64,000 nucleotides of DNA, taken from positions 3,596,001-3,660,000 of the forward strand of contig NZ_CP147776.1 of assembly GCF_037300705.1 (NCBI RefSeq). Direction: 5' to 3'. The position numbers and the translations under genes are program-made. Source of the DNA: Massilia sp. W12 (GTDB lineage: Bacteria > Pseudomonadota > Gammaproteobacteria > Burkholderiales > Burkholderiaceae_D). Below are positions 8,652-17,106 of the stretch, piece after piece. The notes under the pieces were generated by a model. That model was given only the letters and a program-made list of their open reading frames with translations, did no database searches and was not told where the DNA came from. Position 1 is the first letter of the stretch, and each line of letters starts with the position of its first letter.

Positions 8652-11600
8652 GTGCTTTGTCTTCATGCTGGCGCTTGCTTGCGCCCTGCTTTTTGCCCTT
8701 GCGCCGGATGGCTGACGGGCGTGGCTGCGCTGCGCCGGGCCGCGCGGCTGATGGCGGGCGCCGCGCTGCTCTGGTTTGCATCATGCGCGCTGGCGCTGGA
8801 TTTTCCGTTTGCCCAGGCGCAGGTGTCTTTTCAAAAAATCGGCAATGCCGAACATATTCCCGAACACAATGTGACCGTGCTGCTGGTCGATCCCAAGGGC
8901 TGGTTGTGGATCGGCAGCCAGCATGGTTTGATCCGCTACGATGGCTACCGCTTCCGCCGTTTCACGCATGAAATGCACAATCCGGCTTCGCTGGCCGGCA
9001 ATCATGTGTCCGCCCTGTGGCTGGCCCCGGATGGCCGTTTGTGGGTCGGCAGCAGCAGCGACGGGGTGAGCATTTTCGATCCCGCCAGCGAGCGCTTCAC
9101 GCGCCTGCAACACCGCGCGAATCAACCCGGTTTGCCGGGCAATCAAATCAATGCGCTGACCGGCGACGCCGCCGGCCATGTCTGGATCGGCAGCGAGCAG
9201 GGTTTGAGTCTGTATTCGCCGGAACAGCAAAGCTTGCGCAATTGGGGGGTGGCGGATGGTTTGCTGGATCAGCGTGTGCGCAGTCTGGCGCTGGATAAAC
9301 ATGGCCGCCTGTGGCTCGGCAGCCCGGGGGGGTTGCAGCGCTTTGATGGCCGCCATTGGCGCGCTTTCGATTCACAGGCGGGACAGGCTTTACACGGCCA
9401 ATCGGTGACTGCGCTATTGCCGGCGGCGGATGGCAAGCTGTGGATCGGCACGCAGCGGCGCGGTTTGTTTTGGCTGGAGGAAGGCGAATTGCCCTTGCGC
9501 CAGGCGCAGCGCGACAGCACCCCGCATGGCAGCGTGCGCCAATTGCTGGAAGGCGCGTCGCAGCAAATCTGGGTGGCCTGGAATGGCGATGGCGTGCAAC
9601 GCTTGCACGCGGCTGACGCCAGCGTGCTGGATCACTGGCGGCATGATCCGGCCCAGCTCAACAGCCTGGGACACAATGATGTCACCAGCATGGCGCAGGA
9701 CGGGGCCGGGCTGATCTGGGTCGGCAGCATTGGCGGCGGCTTACAGCGTCTGCAATCGCAGAATCAGGCGATCCGCCTGTTGCAACACAATCCGAATCAG
9801 CGCAACAGCATCAGCGCGTCCTCGATCGGCTCGATTCTGGCGCATCGCGATGGGCGGCTGTGGCTGGCCGTGGCCGGCTTTGGCATCGAGGTGTTAGACC
9901 GCAGTCTGGGAGTGGTGGATGCGCACCGCCCGCCGCTGCCGGGCCAGACCACGCCCGGCTTGCTGCCGGAGGCGCGCATCGGCAGTTTGACGCAAGCGCC
10001 GGATGGCGCGGTATGGGCCGGCACGCGCAATCATGGTCTGGCGCGGCTGGCGCCAAACAGCCGGCACTGGCAATTGTTCGGGCGCGCGCACGGTTTGCCG
10101 GATGAAAACATCATGTGCATGCTGCATGGCAAAAACGGCGATTTTTTTGTCGGCACGCGCGCCGGGCTGGCGCGCTGGGATGCGTCAAGCCAGCGCTTCG
10201 TCGCCCTCAAGCGCCAGGGCGGCGCGCCGATGCAGCAACAGATTCATGCGCTGGCGCAGGACGCCTCTGGCCGCCTGTTCGCCGCCAGCCATGTCGGCTT
10301 GTGGATGCTGGCCCCCGGCGCCGCCGGCCTGGATTTGTATGCGCATGAAGATAACCGCCCGTCCAGCCTGATTTCCAACCGGGTGAATGGCTTGCTGCTC
10401 GATAGCAAAGGCCAGTTGTGGGTCGATACCGCGCTGGGGTTGGAGCGTTTGCAGCGGCTGGAAGGCTTGCACGCTGAATTTGCCCACATCAGCGAACAGA
10501 TGGGCCGCCCCGGCCGCTCGGTGGGCGAAAATCTGTTGGAAGATAGCAAGGGTTTGTTGTGGACTGAGGGACTGGTGCTGGATCCGGCCACCTTGCGCTG
10601 GTATGAATTGAGCGCGGCGGACGGCATGCAATTGGAGGGCAGCTGGTTTGCCTCGTATGCCAAAACGCAGGACGGTTTGCTGTTGTTTGGCGGCGCGCAG
10701 GGTATGGCGATTATTGATCCGGCCCGCTTCACGCCCTGGCGCTATGAGCCGCCGCTGCAAATCACCGAGCTGCGCCTGGGCGGAACGCCGCAGCAGCCGG
10801 GTTTGATGCACCCGGTCTTGCAGGTCAAGCCGGAACAGCGCAGCTTCGGGGTTGAGTTCGCCGCCTTTGATTATTCCAAGCCTGAGCATATCCGCTACGC
10901 CTACCGCTTGCTGGGTTATGACCAGGAATGGATTTACACCGACGCCAGCCAGCGCTATGTCAGCTACACCAATTTATGGCCGGGCGAATACCGCCTGCAG
11001 GTGCGCGCCACCAACCGGCTCGGGGCCTGGAGCCGCAATACGCTGGAAATCCCGGTGCTGATCATGCCGGCGTATTGGCAAACCGGATGGTTTCTTGCGC
11101 TTGCCCTGTGCAGCCTGAGTCTGTTGCTGTATGGCGGCTACCGCTGGCGCTTGCAACATACGCGCATCGAAGCGCGCCGCTTGCAGGCGATGCTGGATGG
11201 GCGCACCGCCGACATGCTGCAACTGGAAAAAATCGGCCAGGAGCTGACCGCCACGCTGGATATGGAACAGGCGTTTGCGCGGATTCATACGCAAATCGGG
11301 CGCCGTCTGGATGCGCATGCTTTCCGCATCGGCTTATTCAATGCGGCTGAGCAAAGGATTGATTTTGTGTATGACATCGAAGACGGCCAGCGCTTGCCGC
11401 CCTGCAGCACGCCGCTGGCGCAGGCGGGCCGGCCAGCGGTGTGGTGTGTCTTGCAGCAGCGTGAATTGTGGGTGAATCACGCCAGCGAACTGGGGCAGTA
11501 TCTGGATCAGGTCTTGCCGCCGCAAGTCGGCGCGCACACCGAAACTCTGGTGTATCTGCCGCTGATGCAAGAACAGCAGGTGCTGGGCTGTTTGAGCGTG

Positions 11601-12512
11601 CAAAGCCTGCGCGCACAGGCTTACAGCGAGACGCAAATGGAATTTTTGCGGGTGCTGGCCAGCTATCTGGCGATTGCCATCGGCAATGCGCAAGCCCATG
11701 GCGCCTTGCGTCAGGCGCATGAAGAGTTGCAGGTGGCGCAAAGCCGTTTGATCCGCAGTGAAAAAATGGCGGCCCAGGCCAATCTCTTGGCCTCGATTGC
11801 GCATGAAGTCAACACGCCCCTTGGCACCACCCTGATGGCCTTGAGCGGTTTGCAAGAGCGCTTGCAGGCCAGCCATGCGCAGCTGGCGCACAGCACGCCG
11901 CCGCAAACGGATTTGGCGCGCGAGCAGCTGGAAAGTCTGGAATATGTGCAATTGGCGCAACAGGGGGCCGGGCGCGCCGCGCAATTGGTGCGCACCTTCC
12001 AATCGGTCGCAATCCGCAGCGAAAAACCGGCCCCGCCCAGCCGCCTGCAGCTGGCCGCTTATCTGCAAGATGCGGCGCAGCTGGTGCAAGCGCAACTGGC
12101 GGCCCAGCATTGCATTCTGGAAGTGCGCTGCGAACAGCAATTGCATGTCACCGTATGCGAGCCGGCCCTGACCGAAGCTTTGACGCGGATTTTGGAAAAC
12201 TGTGTGCATCACGCGTTTAGCGCCGGCGCGCCGATGCCGGCCGGACAATTGGGCCATGTTTTACTGGAAGCGGTGGAAATCATGGATGGCGCACGGCGCC
12301 GCGTGCGCATCGGCGTGAGCGACAATGGTTGCGGCATCGCGCCGGATTTGCTGCCGCGCATTTTCGAGCCGTTCACCTCCGGCAGCGGCCGCCTGGGCCT
12401 GGGTTTGCATGTGGCCTACAACCAGGTGACGCATTATCTGCATGGCGAAATCGGCGCGCAAAATCTGGCGCAGGGCGGCGCGCTGCTGTGGCTCAGCGTG
12501 GCGGCGGATTGA
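8652..12512 (+). CDS. Hybrid sensor: two-component regulator propeller histidine kinase
   Basis: This protein of about 1286 residues has a signal peptide (ALLWFASCALA). A long periplasmic beta-propeller follows, built of repeats such as GWLWIGSQHGLIRYDG and GRLWVGSSSDGV (roughly residues 60-690). A Y_Y_Y-type Ig-like domain comes next (YRLLGYDQEWIY... LWPGEYRLQVRATN), then one membrane helix (WFLALALCSLSLLLYGGY) and a GAF-like domain. The kinase core has an H-box in ASIAHEVNTPLG, N-box ILENCVHHAF, and G-boxes DNGCGIAP and GRLGLGLHVAYN. There is no receiver domain, so a separate response regulator is expected but not seen nearby. The GTG at 8652 is preceded by GGAGGA; a TTG at 8637 and an ATG at 8751 are alternatives. 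Such propeller kinases often sense polysaccharides. It lies 93 bp downstream of the NRPS on the same strand, so it may control that gene, but this is inference. Confidence 0.88.
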   Translation: MLCLHAGACLRPAFCPCAGWLTGVAALRRAARLMAGAALLWFASCALALDFPFAQAQVSFQKIGNAEHIPEHNVTVLLVDPKGWLWIGSQHGLIRYDGYRFRRFTHEMHNPASLAGNHVSALWLAPDGRLWVGSSSDGVSIFDPASERFTRLQHRANQPGLPGNQINALTGDAAGHVWIGSEQGLSLYSPEQQSLRNWGVADGLLDQRVRSLALDKHGRLWLGSPGGLQRFDGRHWRAFDSQAGQALHGQSVTALLPAADGKLWIGTQRRGLFWLEEGELPLRQAQRDSTPHGSVRQLLEGASQQIWVAWNGDGVQRLHAADASVLDHWRHDPAQLNSLGHNDVTSMAQDGAGLIWVGSIGGGLQRLQSQNQAIRLLQHNPNQRNSISASSIGSILAHRDGRLWLAVAGFGIEVLDRSLGVVDAHRPPLPGQTTPGLLPEARIGSLTQAPDGAVWAGTRNHGLARLAPNSRHWQLFGRAHGLPDENIMCMLHGKNGDFFVGTRAGLARWDASSQRFVALKRQGGAPMQQQIHALAQDASGRLFAASHVGLWMLAPGAAGLDLYAHEDNRPSSLISNRVNGLLLDSKGQLWVDTALGLERLQRLEGLHAEFAHISEQMGRPGRSVGENLLEDSKGLLWTEGLVLDPATLRWYELSAADGMQLEGSWFASYAKTQDGLLLFGGAQGMAIIDPARFTPWRYEPPLQITELRLGGTPQQPGLMHPVLQVKPEQRSFGVEFAAFDYSKPEHIRYAYRLLGYDQEWIYTDASQRYVSYTNLWPGEYRLQVRATNRLGAWSRNTLEIPVLIMPAYWQTGWFLALALCSLSLLLYGGYRWRLQHTRIEARRLQAMLDGRTADMLQLEKIGQELTATLDMEQAFARIHTQIGRRLDAHAFRIGLFNAAEQRIDFVYDIEDGQRLPPCSTPLAQAGRPAVWCVLQQRELWVNHASELGQYLDQVLPPQVGAHTETLVYLPLMQEQQVLGCLSVQSLRAQAYSETQMEFLRVLASYLAIAIGNAQAHGALRQAHEELQVAQSRLIRSEKMAAQANLLASIAHEVNTPLGTTLMALSGLQERLQASHAQLAHSTPPQTDLAREQLESLEYVQLAQQGAGRAAQLVRTFQSVAIRSEKPAPPSRLQLAAYLQDAAQLVQAQLAAQHCILEVRCEQQLHVTVCEPALTEALTRILENCVHHAFSAGAPMPAGQLGHVLLEAVEIMDGARRRVRIGVSDNGCGIAPDLLPRIFEPFTSGSGRLGLGLHVAYNQVTHYLHGEIGAQNLAQGGALLWLSVAAD

Positions 12513-12521
12513 GCGCTGCGC

Positions 12522-13652
12522 TTACAAGGCCGCCAGCGCTTGCACGCCCTGCACAATCACCTCCATGCCTTGGCGCATGACGGCCTGACGCCATGCCTCA
12601 TTATCGCTGTAAAACGCCTGCCGCAATGTGGCGCGGATGGCGGCGGCCTGCGCAGGCGCCAGCGCCATTGCCGCCGGCTGCGCCAAGCGGTGATCAGCGC
12701 GCAAGGCTTGCAGCACAAATAATAAATCTTCCGTGCCGTATTCCAGCGTCAGCCCGGTGAATCTGGCTTGTGCACACTCCTGGTAGGCCGCTTCATGCAT
12801 CAAACCATGCAGCCGCGATGAACTGGAGTTGCCGTCATGCAGGGTGGTGACCGGGGTTTCGCCCCCCCACCATTCCTGTGCGCGGCGGCAGGCCGCCAGA
12901 TCATCTTCACGCCCGTCAAACATACGCTCCGCCACGCCTTGCGGCCCAAGGCCGCTGTGGATGTCGAGCCATGCCAATTCGCGCGCATGCGCCGCATAGC
13001 GACGCAGCACGGCGCGCAAGGTTTGCTGACTCCAGGATGGCGCGGCGCCGCCATAAAACATGCCATCGGGGTGGCTGTACTGTCCCATAGAGATGGCTGC
13101 TTGAAACGCCGCCAGGCCATGGTTGTGCATCCAGGCGCCCAAGGCCGCCTGATTTGCCGCATCCGGCGGCCAGACCGGCGGCAGCAGCAAGGCATGCAAT
13201 TCGCTGTATTGCGGATTCGCCGGCGGCGCGGCGAAGTCGATGAAATTGCGGTTTAAGTCAATGTTTTGATGATCCACCCGGCGCAAGTGGGAAAAACCCC
13301 ATGGATTCAAGGCGTGCAAGAGCAAAATCGTGACGCCGCCGGCGCGCGCCGCCGCCAGCAAGGCGGCATCTTGCAAGAGCGCAGATTGCAAAGCGCTGCC
13401 GTGAAATCCTTCCACCCCGTGACAAGCGCTGCTGATGAGCAGGATTTTATCGGCCTGTGGCGCGCCGGCCAGCACCACATCCAGCGCCAGGGTTTCGCCT
13501 TGCGCCCCGCGCAGTGGATGCAAATAACTGTGCAATGGCAATTGCGCGCGGGATTGCAAAAACAGACTGCGCGCGGCGCGGTAGTCGGGCGCGAAACAAG
13601 ACGCCGCACGGGCGCCGGCGTGCGCCGCAGCGCTGGCGAAAAGATCAGTCAT
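12522..13652 (-). CDS. DUF2817 M14-type zinc carboxypeptidase-like protein
   Basis: This 376-residue protein has the M14 carboxypeptidase-like layout. The zinc motif is HGVEGFHG, the substrate-site motif is NIDLNRNFID, the third metal His is in WLDIHSGLG and the candidate catalytic Glu is in TLEYGT. The family (DUF2817) is uncharacterised, so the substrate is unknown. There is no signal peptide, which suggests a cytoplasmic enzyme. The ATG at 13652 follows a good AAGGAG six bases upstream; the frame extends further to 13769 but without support. It converges on the sensor kinase (9 bp between stops) and diverges from the GST gene. Confidence 0.85.
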   Translation of the reverse strand: MTDLFASAAAHAGARAASCFAPDYRAARSLFLQSRAQLPLHSYLHPLRGAQGETLALDVVLAGAPQADKILLISSACHGVEGFHGSALQSALLQDAALLAAARAGGVTILLLHALNPWGFSHLRRVDHQNIDLNRNFIDFAAPPANPQYSELHALLLPPVWPPDAANQAALGAWMHNHGLAAFQAAISMGQYSHPDGMFYGGAAPSWSQQTLRAVLRRYAAHARELAWLDIHSGLGPQGVAERMFDGREDDLAACRRAQEWWGGETPVTTLHDGNSSSSRLHGLMHEAAYQECAQARFTGLTLEYGTEDLLFVLQALRADHRLAQPAAMALAPAQAAAIRATLRQAFYSDNEAWRQAVMRQGMEVIVQGVQALAAL

Positions 13653-13761
13653 GCGCTTCTCCTTGCTGGTGATGAACGGGACGCGCCCGCCCGGGTGACA
13701 GTCTGCCATGCTAAGATGCTGCCAGCCGCCCTGCAAGGGGTTTTTTCTCACTGGGATTCGC

Positions 13762-14463
13762 ATGATCACGCTCTATACTTTTGGCCCGGCCTACGGGCTG
13801 CCGGACGCCAGTCCGTTTGTGGTGAAAACAGAACTTTTGCTCAAACTCAGCGGGCTGGAATATCAACTCAAACGCGGCAATATGCGGCGGGCGCCGAAAG
13901 GTAAATTGCCGTATATCGAAGATGGCGGGCGGATTGTGGCGGATTCGACCTTGATCCGCGATTATCTGGAGCAGCAATACAAGATCGACTTTTTTCCCGG
14001 CTGCAGCGCGCAGCAAAAAGCGCTCGGCTGGACGATTGAAAAAATGCTGGAAGAGCATTTGTACTGGGGCGTGGTGGAATCACGCTGGTTGCAGGAAGAC
14101 AATTTCAAGCGCGGCCCGAAAGCGCTGTTGGCCAAAGCGATTCCCGGCTTGCTGCAACCGTTTTTGTTTCCGCTGATTTTGGGCAAGGTGAGAAAGCAAT
14201 TGGAAGCGCAGGGTCTGGGGCGCCACAGCCGCGCGGATCTGGAAAGCCTGACCGGGCGCGACATTGATGCGCTGGCGGCCTTGCTGGGCGATCAACACTG
14301 GATATTAGGGGACAAACCCAGCGCCACAGACGCGACCGTGGTGGCGTTTATCAACAGCCTGTTATGCCCGGCCTTCGACACGCCCTTGCGCACGCGCGGC
14401 GAGCAGCATGCCAATCTGCGCGCCTATGTGGCGCGCGGCATGGCGCATTTTTACGGCAAATAA
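13762..14463 (+). CDS. Glutathione S-transferase family protein (Fax/metaxin-like)
   Basis: This 233-residue protein has a thioredoxin-like N-terminal half (ITLYTFGPAYGLPDASPFVVKTELLL, with KGKLPYIEDG and the glutathione-site-like DSTLIRDYL). The helical C-terminal half ends in the N-cap region KPSATDATVVAFINSLL. The pattern matches the failed-axon-connection/metaxin-like subgroup rather than the classical beta-class GSTs. The enzyme probably acts in the cytoplasm; its substrate cannot be told. The start ATG at 13762 gives the family-typical N-terminus. It stands alone between divergent and same-strand neighbours. Confidence 0.82.
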   Translation: MITLYTFGPAYGLPDASPFVVKTELLLKLSGLEYQLKRGNMRRAPKGKLPYIEDGGRIVADSTLIRDYLEQQYKIDFFPGCSAQQKALGWTIEKMLEEHLYWGVVESRWLQEDNFKRGPKALLAKAIPGLLQPFLFPLILGKVRKQLEAQGLGRHSRADLESLTGRDIDALAALLGDQHWILGDKPSATDATVVAFINSLLCPAFDTPLRTRGEQHANLRAYVARGMAHFYGK

Positions 14464-14597
14464 GCCTGTCTGCGGCAGATGGCTTGCCGCCCGGCAAGCC
14501 ATTTTTTTCTGAACCATTTCCCCCCCGGCGCGTCATACGCGCTCATCTTTTGCTGTGCTGCTGCAGCCCCCTCACTATCCGCCATTGGAGATCCGTC

Positions 14598-16451
14598 ATG
14601 CCCGTTGCGCGTCATGTTCCCGTTTGTTCCGCCATCCTCTTGTCGCTGTTTGCCTTGCATGCCTCAGCCGCACCCGATCCCAGCCCGCCTCCCTCAGCAG
14701 TCAATGCCACGGTGATTGAAAACAGCAACAGCGCAGCGGCATCGCACAAAGCGCTGCACGCCTTGTTTGCCGCCTATTGGGAAGACTATCTGGCCAGCGA
14801 GCCGGAAACCGCCAGCGCCTTGGGCGATAAGCGCTTGAATGACAAATTGAGCGACGCCTCCGCCGCTGCGCAGGAAAAACAGTTGCAAAAGAGCCGCGCC
14901 TTGCTGGAAAAATTGGCGGCATTTGATAAAAAACCGCTGTCTGCGCCGGACCGTTTGAGTTTGCAGCTGCTGCAACGCCAATTGCAGCATGAATTGGACG
15001 GCGCCCGTTTCACGCCCTGGCAAATGCCGCTGTCACATATTTCCGGCCCGCATCTGGAATATGCGCAACTGCCATCCAGGCTGGATTTTTCCAGCGCCAA
15101 GGATTACCGCGATTACATCGCGCGCTTAAAAGCCTTGCCGACGGTGTTTCAAGACAATATCCAGAACATGCGGCTGGGCATGGCCAAGGGCCTCACGCCG
15201 CTGCGCCGGCATGTCGAAAAAGCCGCCAAGCAATGCCTTGATCTGGCCGATATGCCGGAAGAAAAATCCCCCTATGCCGCACCGCTGGCGAAGTTTCCCG
15301 CCGATATCAGCCCATCCATGCAAAAGGAATTGCGCAAGGAGGTGCTGCAAGCGATCCGCCAGCATGTGACGCCGGCTTACCGTCAGCTGGCGCAGTTTCT
15401 GCAGCAGGACTATCTGAGCAAAGCGCGCAAGGATGAAGGCATCTGGAGTTTGCCGGATGGCGCCGCGCGTTATGCGCATCGCATCAAGGGTGTCACGGCG
15501 CAATATGATGCCGAGCAAATCCACCAGATCGGTTTGCAGGAAGTGGCGCGGATTGAAGCGGAAATGCTGAAAATCGCCAAGCAAATGGGGCATCCGGACA
15601 TTGCGGCGTTCAACCGGGCGATCAAAAACAACCCCGCCCTGTTCGCCACCTCGCGCGAGGATATCTTGCAGCGCTATCGCGACTACACCGCGCAAATGTA
15701 TCCCAAGCTGGATAAATTGTTTGGCCGTCTGCCGAAAGCGCCGATGGTGATTGAAGCAATTGAGTCATTCCGCGAACACGGCGCGCCGGGCGCGCAATAT
15801 CAGCACGGGCCGGAGGATGGCAGCAAACCGGGACGGGTGGTGGTGAATACCAGCGAATTCGCCAAACGCAGTCTGCTGCAAATCGAATCCACCGCCTTGC
15901 ACGAGGGCGTACCGGGACACCATTTCCAGATTGCCCTGGCGCAGGAAAGCACGGATCTGCCAACCTTCCGCCGCCATGGGCATTACGGCGCGTTTATTGA
16001 AGGCTGGGCTTTGTATGCCGAAAGCCTGGGGCGTGAAGTCGGCGCGTATCAAGACCCTTACAGCTATTACGGCCATTTGCAGGCTGAAATGATGCGCGCC
16101 ATCCGTCTGGTGGTGGATACCGGCTTGCATCACAAAAAATGGTCAAGCGAGCAGGTCAAGCGCTACTTCCGCGATCATTCGGCCATGGATGAGGTCAGCA
16201 TTCAGAGTGAAACTGAGCGCTATATCGCCTGGCCGGGGCAAGCCCTCACTTATAAGCTGGGACAGATCCAATTCAGCGCCCTGCGCCGTCAGGCGGAACA
16301 GGCGCTGGGCAAGGAATTTGATCTGCGCGGTTTCCACGATATGCTGCTGGCCAGCGGCGGGCTGCCGCTGGATGTGATGCAGGAGCAGGTGAAATCCTGG
16401 ATCGCGCAGCAAAAAGTGCTGGCCCAGGTCAAGACGCAAAACAAGTCATAA
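14598..16451 (+). CDS. DUF885 family secreted metallopeptidase
   Basis: This 617-residue protein starts at ATG 14598 (TTGGAG seven bases upstream) with a signal peptide (VPVCSAILLSLFALHASA). The DUF885 hallmark LHEGVPGHHFQIA supplies the zinc-binding and catalytic residues around residue 440, followed by GAFIEGWALYAE with the downstream Glu ligand. Proteins of this family are periplasmic or outer-envelope peptidases of largely unknown substrate. The C-terminal helical region (LGQIQFSALRRQAEQALG) is also typical. No operon partner is evident. Confidence 0.88.
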   Translation: MPVARHVPVCSAILLSLFALHASAAPDPSPPPSAVNATVIENSNSAAASHKALHALFAAYWEDYLASEPETASALGDKRLNDKLSDASAAAQEKQLQKSRALLEKLAAFDKKPLSAPDRLSLQLLQRQLQHELDGARFTPWQMPLSHISGPHLEYAQLPSRLDFSSAKDYRDYIARLKALPTVFQDNIQNMRLGMAKGLTPLRRHVEKAAKQCLDLADMPEEKSPYAAPLAKFPADISPSMQKELRKEVLQAIRQHVTPAYRQLAQFLQQDYLSKARKDEGIWSLPDGAARYAHRIKGVTAQYDAEQIHQIGLQEVARIEAEMLKIAKQMGHPDIAAFNRAIKNNPALFATSREDILQRYRDYTAQMYPKLDKLFGRLPKAPMVIEAIESFREHGAPGAQYQHGPEDGSKPGRVVVNTSEFAKRSLLQIESTALHEGVPGHHFQIALAQESTDLPTFRRHGHYGAFIEGWALYAESLGREVGAYQDPYSYYGHLQAEMMRAIRLVVDTGLHHKKWSSEQVKRYFRDHSAMDEVSIQSETERYIAWPGQALTYKLGQIQFSALRRQAEQALGKEFDLRGFHDMLLASGGLPLDVMQEQVKSWIAQQKVLAQVKTQNKS

Positions 16452-16545
16452 ATAGCCAACACGCATTGCATGTTATGCTACGCCGCGCCCGCAAGCTGCG
16501 GGCGCGTATCAAATGATAAACAACAACAAAAAGCAGAAGAAGAAT

Positions 16546-17106
16546 ATGACGAAGTTTTCTGAAAAAACCACGCTTGATGTCAGCCGTTTCCTGAGTTTCA
16601 TCCTGCGCCATCAACCTGAATCGATCGGCGTGCAACTCGATAGCGATGGCTGGACGGATGTGGAGGCGCTGTTAGCCAAAGCTGCGCGTCACGGTCACAC
16701 GATTTCCCATGAATTATTGCTGCATGTGGTGCAAAGCAATGACAAGCGCCGCTTCACCCTCTCGCCCGAAGGCGACAAAATCCGCGCCGCGCAAGGTCAC
16801 AGCAGCAAGCAGGTGAATTTGCAATATGCGCCGCAGATCCCGCCGCCGCAGCTCTTCCATGGCACGGCCAGCCGTTTTGTGGCGAGCATTCTGCGCCAAG
16901 GCTTGCGCCCCGGTCAGCGCCAGCATGTGCATTTATCAAGCGAGCTGAAAACCGCCAAAGCGGTGGGCGCGCGTCACGGCGCGCCAGTGATTTTTGCAGT
17001 CGATGCAGCCGCCGCGCATGCCGCCGGCATCGCCTTTTATCAGGCCGACAACGGGGTCTGGCTGTGCGGCCCGCTGCCGGCGCAGTATTTGCGGCAGTTG
17101 GATTAG
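16546..17106 (+). CDS. kptA: RNA 2'-phosphotransferase Tpt1/KptA
   Basis: This 186-residue protein matches the KptA/Tpt1 family from end to end. An N-terminal winged-helix part (SRFLSFILRHQPESIGV, then DGWTDVEALL) and a C-terminal ADP-ribosyltransferase-like part (LFHGTASRFVASILRQGLRPGQRQHVHLS, then NGVWLCGPLP) are seen. The family removes an internal RNA 2'-phosphate using NAD+, releasing ADP-ribose 1'',2''-cyclic phosphate; the native substrate in bacteria is uncertain. The ATG at 16546 fits the family N-terminus; an upstream ATG at 16513 would add a lysine/asparagine-rich 11-residue extension. Its TAG overlaps the stop of the convergent c-di-GMP gene. Confidence 0.93.
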   Translation: MTKFSEKTTLDVSRFLSFILRHQPESIGVQLDSDGWTDVEALLAKAARHGHTISHELLLHVVQSNDKRRFTLSPEGDKIRAAQGHSSKQVNLQYAPQIPPPQLFHGTASRFVASILRQGLRPGQRQHVHLSSELKTAKAVGARHGAPVIFAVDAAAAHAAGIAFYQADNGVWLCGPLPAQYLRQLD

